Positions 9,373 to 21,284 of a stretch of DNA of 64,000 bases are shown here, piece by piece (position 1 is the first letter of the stretch; each line of letters opens with the position of its first letter). The stretch is from contig NW_022985447.1 in assembly GCF_010093595.1 (NCBI RefSeq), forward strand, positions 1,529,523 through 1,593,522, read 5' to 3'. The notes under the pieces were generated by a model, which saw only the letters and a list, made by a program, of their open reading frames with translations, had not been told where the DNA came from and made no database searches. Made by a program: the position numbers and the translations under genes. This stretch comes from Mytilinidion resinicola. Its lineage: Eukaryota; Ascomycota; Dothideomycetes; Mytilinidiales; Mytilinidiaceae.

Positions 9373-10808
9373 GATGATTGAGTGGAGGCAAATGTGCCAG
9401 CTGCTTGCTCAAGGTATAAAACGAAAGTTGGATTAAGGGAGGACGGCGATTGAGAAGGCGGGGAGAGACATGATACAGGCAGAAACGCCGTCACATTTGT
9501 AAGCGTTACAAGTTGACGCCTAGGCTAACGGAATGCTAGATACTCTTCCATGCTGGGAGGGAGGATCGAGGTTGCATTGAGCAAGGTTCCCGACGACGAC
9601 CTCCGGAACGCCGTTTCACCCCCTGCTCACTAAGACAAATAAAGTTATCAGATCCGTCTTTAGCGTGGAGTGGATCGGCGTCTTGAATCGTTGCGAGCTG
9701 GCTTTGAGCGCGATCAAAGTGCGGAAAATCGGCCTAGGCATACCACAAAATGGCACTGATGACTCAGAGTGGTCTCTCCATAGACTGAGGCCTAATTCCC
9801 CTGAAGGTCGGTTCGAAAAGACGTGAAAAACAGTCCCAGGGTGCAGATCCTTCGATGCGAGAAGCGGATCAGATAAGAGTAGCCCCACATATTCTCGGAG
9901 TCGCGGTATCGGAAAGTCACCACCAATCATACGTCTTCTTTCGGAGTACATTCGCTCTATTCGTGGACCGCAAAATCAACATGCGGAATTTATTTCTGCA
10001 GGATCCCTAAAAGATAGAATTTAATCGCCTAGAACTATCGGGCGACTGTGCCTTCAATGCAACCCCTTCAAGGCGTCAGATTTCGCCGTCACACTTCTTC
10101 CGTTGCCTCAACCACTATGCCCTTATGTCGTTAGCTCTACCGCCTCTGAGCCCACCAAGCTCACTGCACGTGTTCTGTCGATGAACAAGACGGACAGCAA
10201 TTTCTCTTGCTGGACCGGTGCTTAGTCAGCTTACGCGAATGGTGACTTGCGGAGTGTTTCATCGTCTGGAAGTGCTTCTAGTGGGTGGGCTGTTCGCCTT
10301 GGCTGCGAGAAACTAGTTACAGCTTTTGAGCCACGAAAGCAACACCTAGTAACGTGGTTATGGTTGTATTGATTGAAAGTGTGGCCTTATCGGTGGCCTC
10401 CTTTATTAGATGTCGAGTGCTAAAACTGATTCACGATCCGCTGGCGTGGTATTTGCGCTTGCGGGCTTAGGGAGGTGGATGACGACCGTAATAAAGATGA
10501 AGGTGAGTCGGCGAGGCAGGTAGCGAGAGATAGAATCACGGCGAGGGGGCTGGCATGAAAGAGAAAGTCCAGGTACGAGAAAGAAGTACGGCAATACAAC
10601 TTTGATAGTGGCAGCTTTGAAGATCTCAGGTAATGCGATTGATTTGGTAGTAGGCCGAAGATGGCTCACAGATTGTGCCTAAGCCCTATTCCTTCGTGTG
10701 AGAGCCCTCTTGAATTACATCCCAGAGAATCGCCGATACATGCACCGCCCTTGTGCGCCATACTCCTATAGTGTATCGCCTCGAGGACCAGAGATGTCTC
10801 CGCATAAG
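9373..10808. other. Gene-free stretch of about 1.4 kb
   Basis: Several frames of 85-111 codons occur (9616-9951 minus, 10406-10669 minus, 10698-11069 plus) but none has a recognisable domain or a convincing exon pattern. It presumably holds the promoter of the MFS gene on one side and the 3' end of the next gene on the other. Confidence 0.4.
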
Positions 10809-11513
10809 CTACAGCTCCTTCACCATGTGCCGCTGCATTTTACATCCAGTAGACGATGGAAACCTGTAACAGCAATCCCACCGGGCCACCTCTGGATGTT
10901 CCTTGATCAAGTCCGCTTCAGCCTTGTGCCTCTTGAGCATGTTCGCCTCCAAGGAGTTGTGCCCACTAGTTCCAAATGCACGGGTTTTTTTGATCAGGGT
11001 ATTGAAGTCGTCCTGATTTTCGCCTGTCTTCTTCACAGCGAGGGTAAGGATTGGTCGGACTATGCCTAGCTGGGTGTTAGTATTGAAACCCGTGAGGGTG
11101 CGACTGAACGCAAGGCAAGGCATCGTACCGCTATGGAAGGTACAAGCTGTGTTATTGTTCTTCGTCACATCGAATTGCTTCTCGCATCCTCCGCATGTTT
11201 GATAACAAAGGATGTCGTAGTCCGCCCGCTTGCGCTTGCGTCTGCCAGCTCCCTTTGCGTCGTCCTGGTCGTCAACTTTCGATTCAGCCGGTTCCAGCTT
11301 GACGTCTTTCTTTGACTCTCCCGGTTCGGACTTTATCGTTATAGAGGCAGCCTCTCCGACATCATTCGAAGTAGCCATAAGCTGTTTTGCAATGAGCTCG
11401 AGGGTGCGTTCATCCTCGCGGCAGACGGAAGCGAGAAGCGTAAGTAGACTGCTCTGTTTCATGGATTTGAAGACACCGAGCACTACGTCAAGCGGGTCGA
11501 CTTCGGACGCCAT
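10809..11513 (-). CDS. Small protein with basic region and Cys/His zinc-like motif, function unknown
   Basis: 234 residues from ATG 11513. Residues 1-60 are probably helical. A charged linker rich in Lys and Glu leads to a nuclear-localisation-like GRRKRKR. The C-terminal half has CYQTCGGCEKQF, then ACTFHSG, and finally WDCC...GCKMQRH. That C..C...C..H.G...W.CC...GC..(G)H layout recurs in uncharacterised fungal proteins and probably binds zinc. Nuclear location is inference. A segment at 11066-11128 (63 nt) has the ends of an intron (GT...TACTAAC...AG) yet is open in frame, so the protein could exist with or without 21 residues just after the FHSG motif. Confidence 0.6.
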   Translation of the reverse strand: MASEVDPLDVVLGVFKSMKQSSLLTLLASVCREDERTLELIAKQLMATSNDVGEAASITIKSEPGESKKDVKLEPAESKVDDQDDAKGAGRRKRKRADYDILCYQTCGGCEKQFDVTKNNNTACTFHSGTMPCLAFSRTLTGFNTNTQLGIVRPILTLAVKKTGENQDDFNTLIKKTRAFGTSGHNSLEANMLKRHKAEADLIKEHPEVARWDCCYRFPSSTGCKMQRHMVKEL

Positions 11514-14322
11514 GGCGGCTTTCGGACCGGTGGTGTGAACTGAGTTGAGTTGAGAGGTGAGGTGAGATGCAAAGGATGAAGACGCGAGAGGTCCACGGTA
11601 TCACTTGACGTGACGTCGGACAACCGCGCTAAGACGGAAACGGCAAGGTGACAAAAAGGTAAAAGATACCTACAACGACCCCGATATCGAGTGCGTATCA
11701 TGAACTCTGACATCTGAATTTGCATCGAGAGCTCAAGTTTGTTCTTCTTGATCGTTGGACGAAAATCTCGGGGTCGTTCCGGCCAGAAACCTGATCAAGC
11801 ACAGCTGCGACAGCAAGCTCGAATCTTTGTCTGATGAAATGATAGCTTTTCTTGGCCTGACGAGAATGACGGCTTCTCTGAATCGGCGAAAGGACGTGTG
11901 GCGCGTCAAGCAGGAGATCGGGGGGGAAGAAGAACCCCGCTAGGTGCGTCGTTAGAGCGCGGTTGCGTTATGCCTATGCTCCCAGCAAACTCCCTCATCG
12001 TCTGCTTCACCGGAACAGCTCCAAAGACTTCCCTCGGCATATCCTGCGCCGTACTCTCCTTCAAAGCAGAAACTTACCTTGTCTTCATCCTTACCAAAGT
12101 TAATCAACCTTTCAGCGTCCACGCCGATTCCGAATTCACCTGATCAGGCTGCCAGCAGAAGATATGAAGACGATGGAGAAGATTCGCGCCAATTTGCCAG
12201 CAACAAGGCTCCGGCTCGCTCTCTCGGAAGCCGAGTACCTCGGTACAACTTTTGCAGATTCGAATGCGAATGATCGATAAATCAGTCTGCTTCTACTTCC
12301 CTGGATCTGTTTCGCTTGGCTTTTCACCGCCGCAATATCTCGCCTGGGCCCTTCAACGTCGCCGGTCTTGCTCGAACCAATCTCGTAACTCCAGTCGCAT
12401 TCGCCGACGTCGAGTAGTGCTAGAAAGCTAGGAAGAGGGAGGGTTTGAGACGAGATAGTACGGCGCTAAATCATTAGAGGCAAGCGAATCCTCGCAACAA
12501 TACTCATCATTCACTTTGGGTTTTCGAATGTGTTTCAGTTTCGCGAATGTTTGCAGTCATACTCATTTCTTCAGCCACAATCCAACGGAGATCGCAAACG
12601 CCCTGAATGACGTTGTCTGTCAATTAGTATTCCAGCTCGCTTTTCGGCCATCCTCACATCCAGTCGGGTGCATCTGCTTGAAATATCCGTGAACATGAAA
12701 AGTACAGCATCACTTGAACGCAGGAAGACACATCACCGTTTACTTGCCACCATCCGGCCCCGATCTCGACAGCTGCTAGCTGATGAACGTCTAGGATATT
12801 CCGAGGAGTACTAAATTCGCAGAAGGTTAACTAGAATTAGAACTTGATGCTCTTGGTCCACGACCGGGAAAGGTCACAGCAAACCTAGAACTCGGTCTGA
12901 TATGGGGTACGTATCCTAGCCTCCCCTGTGGCGGAGACGACTCTGCACGAAATCGACTACTGTTGTAGCGATGCAACCTAGAAGAAGTCTGGGTTTACCT
13001 TCTGATCTCGCGTTTCCAGGGCGTTTGAAGAGTCCCTAGAGCTCGACATGACCAACCTGCCAGGCAGTCCCTGCGGGTCGAAAAGCATGTTGCATGGCAC
13101 GAGGGAAAGACGTTGTGGCAATCCAGTCATGGGACGCGGATTTGGAGCGGGTATTCCAGCCAGGCTGATGATCTGGAACAAATCCGAAGACTCAGAGAAA
13201 AAGCGAAAGGTTGAAAGTCCGAAACACGCACTGATTCTGGAAGTGTGTAGCGAGTGTCACAGACCATATGGGCAGTGAAGATGACAACAAAAGCTGCAGG
13301 AAAATGAGATGGCTGAAGCGATGCAGAGGGTGGCAGCGATGACCCGGACAGGACAGAGAAGGAACTGTGGTGAGCGAGCGAGGCGACGTCAACGCCACGG
13401 GCCTCAAAGGGCCATGCGACCCGGCCTTTCGGACTGACAGTTAAAAGTGGGATGTACATGCTGACCTGTGAAACTTAGTCGTGTGGCATGCGATGGTGGT
13501 TCGGGAGGAATGGGGAAGCAGGTACGCGGAAATGTTGTTCAGGGTGACGGCCGGGGACCTGCCAAACGGGCACCACGCGATCCACGGATGTTTACGCGAG
13601 ATATGAACGCTAACCATGCGCCCTTTATCTCTCTCCCCAGCGAGCTGTTACTCGATCTCATCGAGCAATCCCCGAGCCGCTCCCGCTTCCCCACACCTTA
13701 TCCTCAGCGGCTGACCACCCACGTGCCACCGAGACCACACGATGCCAGATTAGCGATGGCGCCAGCCGTCTGCTGGGGGCCAGCATGAAGCATTTTGCGA
13801 AAAGCAACCTTGTGGCCGGTGCATGCGATACCGACAGATAGAGAGGACCGACTGCTGTCACGTTTGGGTGTGTTAGCAGTTCCTATCGAGTCAACTGACT
13901 ATCTGGATCTATCCGCAGCTGCAGAGCGTGAGAGCCAGCCTCCTGCAAACCACCGGCAGCCAAGAACGCGACGCTCATCATCCCCCCTGTTGTTGGCCTC
14001 CGTGGTCAAGCACTTCGCCTGGTGCATGCCTGGACACCGGACTCACTCTCACACAGCTGCTTAATAGCGCGCCCACGGTCGCCGCAGCGTCCACACACCT
14101 GACCCGAACGGCCTCAGCCGAAAAAGTCTGATGGCGATGCGTCCAACACCCTGTAGCAGAGCCGAGAAGCTTGACACCCTTACGCCGATAACGTCCAGCT
14201 GAGCCCGATAAGGCTGTCCACCACAGAGGTCCGTAATCGGCCTGGGCCGATGCAAACCACGCCGCCGATGTGAATAGCCCTACGAAACCTGGTCGTGAGT
14301 GGTGCTTCCCACATTATATAGC
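11514..14322. other. Gene-poor region of 2.8 kb
   Basis: I find no supported gene. Short frames are present on both strands (for example 13127-13459 minus and 13468-13788 plus), but they lack domains, good start contexts and linked exons. The last part is presumably the promoter of the permease. Confidence 0.4.
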
Positions 14323-16415
14323 ATGCCACTCCCTCCCCACGACGAACAGTTTAGCATCGCACTTACCGACTATCCATCCTGTCCTCCAAGTCCGGCTTCA
14401 GTCGACTCCAACCGGGGTCCTGAAGCATTTCCTAGTACCACGGATCCTCACGAGCGCCAGGCGCTGCTCAGCAACCCGTCTTCGTCTATATCTTCTCCAC
14501 GTCACAGCATCGCAAATGTCTATTCAGAAGCATCTTCCTCCCGATCACCCCGTCCAGCAGCACGCTTTCCACCCTCCGACGAAGATTCTATCATCGACTT
14601 CATCATGGAGAAAGTCCGCACCTCCAAGGTCGGCCACTTCCTCAACAAAATCGCTGTCGAGAATGAGTCCGGCCTCACCAATGCCCAGCTCATGCTGTTC
14701 AATCACGACTTGAAGCCCGTTGAGCCCGAACGTCGTCAATGGGGAGCCTGGAACTTTGTGTGCTTCTGGATTGGTATGTGACATCACACCTCCTAGTTCG
14801 TTGAGAGTCGAGCTAACCCTTTCATAGCCGATTCCTTCAACATCAACACCTGGATGATTTCCTCCTCCATGATCGTAGCCGGTCTTTCGTGGTGGCAGTC
14901 ATGGATCTGTGTCTGGATTGGCTATGCTATTGCTGCATGCTTTGTCTGCAGCACCGGTCATATCGGTGCCACCTATCACATCAGTTTCCCCGTCGTCGCT
15001 CGGTCGTCCTTCGGTATCTGGGGTGCTCTCTGGCCTATCTTTAACCGTGCTGCCATGGCCTGTATTTGGTATGGCGTGCAGTCTTGGATCGGAGGCCACT
15101 GCGTATATCTTATGATCCGCGCCATCTGGAACAACTGGAGACCCGTAAGAAACCCCCTGCGAGATGCACTGATAACGAGTGCTGATAATGTCATCAGGAC
15201 AACATCCACAACGGCATCCCTGCCTCTGGCACTAACACAGTCATGTTCGTTAGCTTTCTCTTTTTCTGGGCTGGCAGCTTGCCCGCCATCTGGTTCCCCG
15301 TCGAGAAGATCAGGCATCTGTTCACCGTCAAAGCCTACTTCGTTCCCATCGCTGGCTTGGCCTTCTTCATCTGGGCCGTTGTTCGTGCTAAAGGCTTTGG
15401 CCCAATCGTCCACCAGGGAAGCACTGCTCACGGAAGCGACCTCGGATGGCAAATGGTCAAGGGAATCATGAGCTCCATCGCCAACTTCGCCACGCTCATT
15501 GTCAACGATCCCGATTTCGCTCGTTTCGCCCACAAGCCCAGGGACGCGCTCTGGTCGCAGCTTATCACTATCCCCGTCGGTTTCGCCGTGACCTCCTTCA
15601 TCGGAATCATCGTCGGATCATCCTCCACCGTCATCTTCGGAGGCGAGCCGATCTGGAACCCCCTCGACCTCCTCGAGCAATTCCTCCAAGAAGGCGGATC
15701 CGGCCAGCGCTTCGGCGTCTTTATCATCGCTGCCGCCTTTACCCTTGCCCAGCTCGGCACGAATATCGCTGCCAACTCCGTCTCTGCTGGCACTGACATG
15801 ACCGCCCTCCTCCCTCGCTACCTCAACATCCGCCGCGGCGGCTACATCTGCGCCCTCGTTGGCCTCGTCATTTGCCCCTGGAAATTGCTCAAGTCCTCAA
15901 ACTCCTTCCTCACTTACCTCTCCTCCTACTCCGTCTTCCTCTCCTCCATCGCCGGCGTCATCGTCTGCGACTACTACGTCGTCCGCAAAGGCTACCTCGA
16001 GGTCAAGAATCTCTACTCTGGCAATAAGACCGACCCCTACTACTTCAGTTACGGCGTGCACTGGCGCGGATACGCTGCTTACTTCGCCGGTATCCTCATC
16101 AACGTCGTCGGTTTCGCTGGTGCTGTCGGTCGCAAGGTCCCTGCTGGCGCGACGTACATCTACAACCTCAACTTTTTCGGTGGATTTATTGTTGCGAGCG
16201 TGACGTACTGGCTGCTGTGCAAGTTCTTCCCCGTCCCAGCGTGCAAAAAGAAGTGGTTGGAGGTTGGGGACGAGATCCGCAATATGAGCGTGGCGTATAG
16301 CCAGGATAGCGACGAGGACGATTATGATGAAGAGAGCGTGACGGATGGAGACCCGAAGCAAGACACAGAGGGCCAGAAGGCCAGAAGCTCTTCTAGAGGT
16401 GCGAGATTAGATTAG
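14323..16415 (+). CDS. NCS1-family nucleobase permease, Fur-type (uracil/allantoin/uridine-like)
   Basis: Three exons, 14323-14773, 14828-15144 and 15198-16415, with introns of 54 and 53 nt; 661 residues. I start at ATG 14323; the frame upstream has no ATG. A Ser-rich cytoplasmic N-terminus of about 95 residues precedes [18 protein letters not shown], then [23 protein letters not shown], the signature of Fur-type NCS1 proteins around TM1. Conserved helices follow, including [20 protein letters not shown] and NDPDFARFA, giving about 12 TMs and an acidic C-terminal tail ([11 protein letters not shown]). Members take up uracil, allantoin, uridine or thiamine by H+ symport at the plasma membrane; substrate is not decidable here. 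Confidence 0.9.
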
Positions 16416-17208
16416 ATTACAGCGGCTGGAGTCCTGGGAACCCCTTATGATTATTCTGATGATTCCATTGCTGTATAGCCTGCGTTTATAAATAGAGTGT
16501 CATCCTTCATCCCATCTTCCAGTCGTATCATTTGTATTGCGCCTCTTCTCTCAAGGGCGGTTCATAGCTCCTACAAGACATCATTGGTAAGTTATGCATC
16601 CCTTCCGCTCACAATATCACTGTCTTTCAGTAGATCATGACTGAGCTCATTCAGAAACCCACGAATATGTCTCAGATCGTTTCAGTGTCCAGTAACGAGT
16701 CTCCTTATTGTTATTGCAACGAAAACCGCCTCATACACTTGAACCACAGGTTCTCAAAGAACGAATGTCACGGCACAAGACCAACTGCCATACATTGCAA
16801 CAGAAAGCTATGGATACAATCCCATTACACAATTCATGGGCGTTCGTCATTCTCACGTTACACACGCCGCAAACTTCAATAAGAAAACAAAGACATCAAA
16901 CCCTTTGACCGAGAATCGACGACAAAGAAGCTAGCTTAAACGAATCCCCGTCTCTTTGAGAGGAATCCTAAGAACAGAGAACCCCACTCTCCTCTCTCAA
17001 TGCTATACTCACACGCCACACTCAGGCATTGACGCCTCGACTTTTAATATAAACCCCCATCCACCACCACCCCTCGATTAGCCATCGGCCACCATACCAT
17101 GATCCCATCCCTCACCCACCTCCGCATCACAACCCTAATCACCCACATCCTCTCCACCTCCATCCCCACACCTCCCTGCCTCACCCTCATCCACCAACTA
17201 CCCACAGC
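16416..17208. other. Intergenic region before the Bys1-like gene
   Basis: No supported gene. The end (17040-17208) is strongly C-rich on the plus strand with an AATATAAAC motif near 17046 that could serve as a TATA box. Confidence 0.35.
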
Positions 17209-17763
17209 ATGCTTTTCGCCTACTTCTCCCTTACCCTCCTCCTCACCCGCCTCCCCACCACCCTCGCCCTCCCCCAATCCGCCCAACTAAGCCCCAACAC
17301 CGCCACGATAACAAACCACTGCCCCTACCCCCTCCTCTCCTCAATCTCCCAAACCGCCTCCCCCGCCCCCATCACCCTCCCCGCCGGCAGCACCCACACC
17401 GAGCCCCTGCGCAGCCCCTGCGCCGGCTGCGGCGTCAGCCTCTGCGCCGGCTGCGGCGTCAGCCTCAAACTCGCTCGCCCCAACACGCCCGCCGCCGTGA
17501 CGTAGTTCGAGTACTCCATCGCCGGCGGGCGGCTGTGGTACGACATCTCGCTGATCAACTGCGCCGCGGGGCGCGATGTGAGCCAGTGTGCGGGATGGGA
17601 GAGCGGGCTGAAGATGTGGGCAGCCGGCGGGGATGTGATGAGGTGCGCGCCCGGCAGCTACTGCGCGGCCGAGGCGTATTACGTGCCGGTGCCGGGCGCG
17701 GTGCAGCCGGTGGGGAGTGCGGTGTCAGGCGGAGGATTGGCTGTGAGTGTTTGTTCGGGGTGA
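17209..17763 (+). pseudogene. Bys1/thaumatin-like secreted protein gene with in-frame amber codon
   Basis: One frame of 184 codons runs from ATG 17209 to TGA 17761-17763, broken only by TAG at 17503-17505 (codon 99). Residues 1-20 form a signal peptide (MLFAYFSLTLLLTRLPTTLA). After it, TITNHCPYPL and LPAGS are typical of the Bys1 family (PF04681, thaumatin-like fold). Beyond the stop the same frame continues with FEYSIAGGRLWYDISLINC and further family sequence with conserved Cys. A C-to-T change in a Gln codon would explain the amber. A perfect 24-bp tandem duplication at 17419-17466 adds eight residues with two extra Cys. The gene is either newly inactivated or read through; no intron can remove the stop. 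Confidence 0.65.
17419..17466. repeat. Perfect 24-bp tandem duplication in the Bys1-like gene
   Basis: Two identical 24-bp units (17419-17442 and 17443-17466) begin TGCGCCGGCTGC and end GTCAGCCTC. The duplication keeps frame. Confidence 0.9.
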
Positions 17764-18387
17764 GGTGGAGCAGAATAGACAGAGGGGGGAAGAGACAGTC
17801 CCTTGAATTTTTTTTGGGATTTTTTAATTCAATTCTGTGGATATTTCTTGGAGATTAGGGACGAAGACGATATACCATTCAGAGACTTGTCTTAACTTAG
17901 CCCGGCACGTCTTGCTCATTATTTTGATGTCAATACTATAAGACCATCGAAGTTACCCAGTAAATGCAAAGTAGCTAGCTCAACATGCAATTCGTATTCC
18001 TTAATTACTCGTTCATCGAAATCCCCTCCCTTCTTGCTACCACCTGCCCCTACGACCTCCATAGCATCATCATCACGACACCGGAACCGGAAATGCGGCA
18101 CTGGGAGGTGTTGTACTGGGAAGAACTGCGTCCGTCCACAGGCTGGTAATCAGTTTCTTCAAATTGCATTGAAGTACGTCGAATGGTATTAATTCCAACC
18201 TAGAAATGTTGTGATTGTGATATCGTCCTACCACCATAAAATGCCATCATCATCCCAGCCCGCACCCACTCGATCAGCCAGCCAGCCAAGTATGCCATCC
18301 ATACTCCGTCCTGAGCTAGATAATCATGCCGAAGAACCATGCAAAGAACCCCATAAATCCCATGCCCATCACCAACGAAGCACCAAT
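17764..18387. other. Intergenic region between convergent genes
   Basis: No supported gene. It holds the 3' ends of the Bys1-like gene (plus) and DCN1 (minus), with T-rich tracts near 17808-17830. Confidence 0.4.
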
Positions 18388-20689
18388 CTACTCCACCTCC
18401 ATCGCCTCCCCTTCATCCCCACCCCTCTTCTCCTTGACCCACTCCACAAACTCATCCACCACACTCGGCCAACTGCTCTCCTCAGTCCAGAACCCCAGAC
18501 TCTCATCCTCCAGCGTCATGTTCGCGAACTTCAGCGTCTCGTTCCACACATCTTTATTGACGCTCTTCTTCCATTTCGTCGTGAGAAACTCAACCCACCA
18601 ATCGAGCCACGGGTTCGCATGGGAGTTCCATCGCACCGGAGAGGACGCGGAGCCGAAGAGGACTTTCCAGTACTCGATGGCCGTGTCGAGCTGGACGGAT
18701 TTCTGGTTGCCGGTGCGGCCGATGTTGTAGGTGTACTTGTAGATGCGTGTGAATGTGTCTTTGTTGGATGGGAGGGTCTTGAGGAGGTTTTTCATGTGGG
18801 ATTTTTGCTTGTCAACAGTGTCGCAGCTAGATGAAGCGTTAGTGATGATACGAGATTTTGTGGGAAGGTGACGTACTTGTATGCCGACCAGCCCTCGGTG
18901 AAGCCTTCTCGAGTCATCTCGCCCATTGTGGGGCATTGGATGATTTCCGACACAGCCAGCATTCCGATGTCTTCGAGTTCGACCTTGATGTCGTTGAGGT
19001 AGGACATCATACCAGTGACGCCGATGGTATCAGGAGTGGTCTTGTCATCTAGAAATAGTCAGTAAGGTGGAGGTATTCAAGAGTTAAGCTTAAGCGTACC
19101 TCGATATTTGTCGAACACCTTGTTCAAGCCTGACTTTGACGAACCTGAAGGAGCGGATGCTGCTCCACCGCCTGAGAAATACCTGGCACGAGACATTGTG
19201 GTTAGCAAAGTAACAGGTGTGTCAAGTGTGTGTTGTGGTGTTTGGAGAGGAATGAATCCAGAGGTCCGTCCGCGGGGTTTTGAAGGTGTCGGCATTCTCC
19301 AGGCACCAGTGTTTCCGGATTCAGCCGCGGCTGCAAGTGAAGATCGAGGCCTCGAAATTCACTCGTATGAGGAGGGTGAATAGACACAGGAGATACGCGG
19401 CTTTCCTGGTGAATCCAGTTCTGTGTTCTTAGCGTGCTGGATTGGTGGTGGGTGATTAATGGACTGCTGGCGGGCCTGAGACTTTGGAGCACCCCTGGTG
19501 ACACGAGAGAAAGGCCGTCCAGGATACGGAAGTCGAGTTCCAGGACATGGCCTTGAGTATGTGGTTCTCCCTCAGGTCGGAGCGAAACTTACTGATCATT
19601 GAACAGTTGGCTGAAATGGTAGTTGTTCTGGATGCCTTGACTGCGGAATTGGGCTTGTTCGGCGGTTGCGTACTTCTGTCTCCAGACGGCGGCCTTCTGT
19701 GCAGGGGGGTGATGTTCCACCTGATTGGGGTACATCATCTCCTCGTAGATTTTCACTTGGATGTCCAATGGTGGGGGTTCTTGCTGCTCGTCTGTTCCGT
19801 CTTGTCTGGCCTGATTAGAGGACCAAGATCCATTCGGGAACATGGTGTATGCGAGTTGTAGAGAATTGAATGGTGAGGACGGAAGTAAGATGGTTGCAAG
19901 AAAGCGTTGGTGACGTGTGAGCTGGAAGAGACTGAGAGAGATCGATCGATTGATCCTCAGAGATGCGAGGAAGTACGTGGCCGACCGCTCCTATCTCTAC
20001 GTGCTCGGGGTAGTTGCGGAAGGCAGGTCCCACGTGAAGTCATTGTCTCCAAGACTCCGCAGGCAATCGTGTATCAGCCCACAGGTCGCAACGTCTCGAC
20101 CATTTTTAATGTGTTTTCGAAAATCGTGTCCGTCGATCTCAGACCTGGAATACATGGAAAATGCATATCGTGGCCCAGAGCTCTGGAATGCATGAAATTG
20201 CGTCCTGAAGGTCCCAGCACGAGGTTTCCCAGCGGCATTCAGCGCTTCTTTGATGCATTTCCGACAGCATTCGCCTCCTTCTTCGCCGGTCCACGTGTGT
20301 AGGTCTATCCCAGGGTATTCGCAGCTTCCTCCTCGTATATGGCCGGGTCCTCGGTCGTCATTCCGGATGGTATATGGTGGAAGGTTCGGCGGACGGGCTC
20401 GGCGAAAACAGGCAATGTAGGAAAACGACTTACCCATTGACGGCTTGCTCTGAATTCCAGTTGTGTAGTTTGAGGTGCTATATTCAATACCAGGTCAGCC
20501 AATACTCAATCAGCAGGGTATGCCTGGGTCGCAGTCCGTGGGATAACCACCCTGGGGAGCAAAAGCGTGTAAAAATGCGGGGATTCGAGGCTGCCAACTC
20601 ACCTTTACAGCTGTATTGCGGTCCGACGAGGTAAAGCTCATGAATTGAGTGATGGCACTCTTCTGCGTGGCAGTATAGGCTGGAGGCAT
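18388..20689 (-). CDS. DCN1: DCN1-like protein (defective in cullin neddylation 1), NEDD8 E3 scaffold
   Basis: Five exons on the minus strand: 20689-20603, 20477-20434, 19182-19100, 19048-18877, 18826-18388; 274 residues with every junction in phase. Exons 1-3 build the N-terminal UBA-like domain: MPPAYTATQKSAITQFMSF, then HLKLHNWNSEQAVN, then YFSGGG. Exons 4-5 carry the cullin-binding PONY domain (PF03556): GEMTREGFTEGW, then NCDTVDKQK and WPSVVDEFVEWVK. DCN1 promotes NEDD8 conjugation to cullins, controlling SCF-type ubiquitin ligases. The third intron (19183-20433) is 1,251 nt, more than 20 times the local norm, and contains same-strand open frames. An upstream exon at 20990-21284 could add an N-terminal basic extension. 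Confidence 0.9.
19359..19843 (-). CDS. Possible nested gene inside the long DCN1 intron
   Basis: Two exons can be joined: 19843-19593 (MFPNGSWSSNQAR start) and 19551-19359, giving 147 residues with a terminal TGA. The donor GTAAGT at 19592 is strong, but the implied intron is only 41 nt. The protein is Gln- and Pro-rich, lacks known domains, and lies on the same strand as DCN1, wholly within its third intron. It may be a real nested gene, an alternative DCN1 5' exon pair or chance. Confidence 0.3.
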
Positions 20690-20989
20690 CGCTATGCCGC
20701 GTTAGCACCGTGTCGTGGGTATACGCAGGTGGAGTCGAAGGAGAGGGATTCAAAGGAGGTGCAGATAGGGTGGGATTGTAGGTGTTAGAATAGCACTGTG
20801 GGTGCAGAAGGAAGAGGTGTAGCGGAGGTCGTGCGGAGGTCGAACGGAGGTGACTCGCGCACGTAAGGCACCACCCAAGACAGTGGAGGGGTTTGTTTCG
20901 GCCTCAGGCACACATGCGTCGCCGTGGCGGCGTGGGGGTAACGTTAGGTAGTGCTGGGCAAGGCTGACGCCGATATAAACGCGACTTAC

Positions 20990-21284
20990 TCTCCTCTGCG
21001 GCCGGCCGTTGTTTGGCTGTCACTTTGAGACTCGATTTCGGCGCAGCTTTGGGCTTCGCTTTGGCCGTCGTCTTGGGAGGTGGTTTGGCCGTCACCGTCG
21101 TCTTGGGCTCTGCTTTGGCCTTGCGAGCTCTCTTCGGCTTCGTGTCTTCGACTTTCTCGGTAGCGGGCTCGACAGCCTTCGCCTTGCGTTTGGGCGGCAT
21201 CGTGGTGGAGGCAGCAGATGCGGTGCCCGAAGCGGGTGTGAGGAGTGAGAGGGCGCGGCGCAAGAGATTCATCGTTGGACTCAA
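20990..21284 (-). CDS. Lys/Ala/Pro-rich N-terminal exon, possibly upstream exon of DCN1
   Basis: The frame from ATG 21284 (or 21201, MPPKRKAKAVEP) encodes about 98 residues dominated by Lys, Ala, Pro and Thr (KPKRARKAKAEPK), a nuclear-localisation-like tail. It ends at a strong donor (GTAAGT, intron starts 20989). An acceptor right before the DCN1 ATG (CTAAC...CATAG, ending 20692) joins it in phase to DCN1 with the junction codon ACG, so it may encode an N-terminal extension of DCN1 over a 298-nt intron. Alternatively it is a separate transcript. No domain is recognised. Confidence 0.4.

Noticed and set aside
17503..17505. Reassignment of TAG to an amino acid
   Set aside because: TAG ends several intact genes here (DCN1, MVP1 and others), so general reassignment is ruled out.
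19907..20302. 131-codon plus-strand frame within the DCN1 intron
   Set aside because: No domain and poor start context; listed only as part of the intron puzzle.
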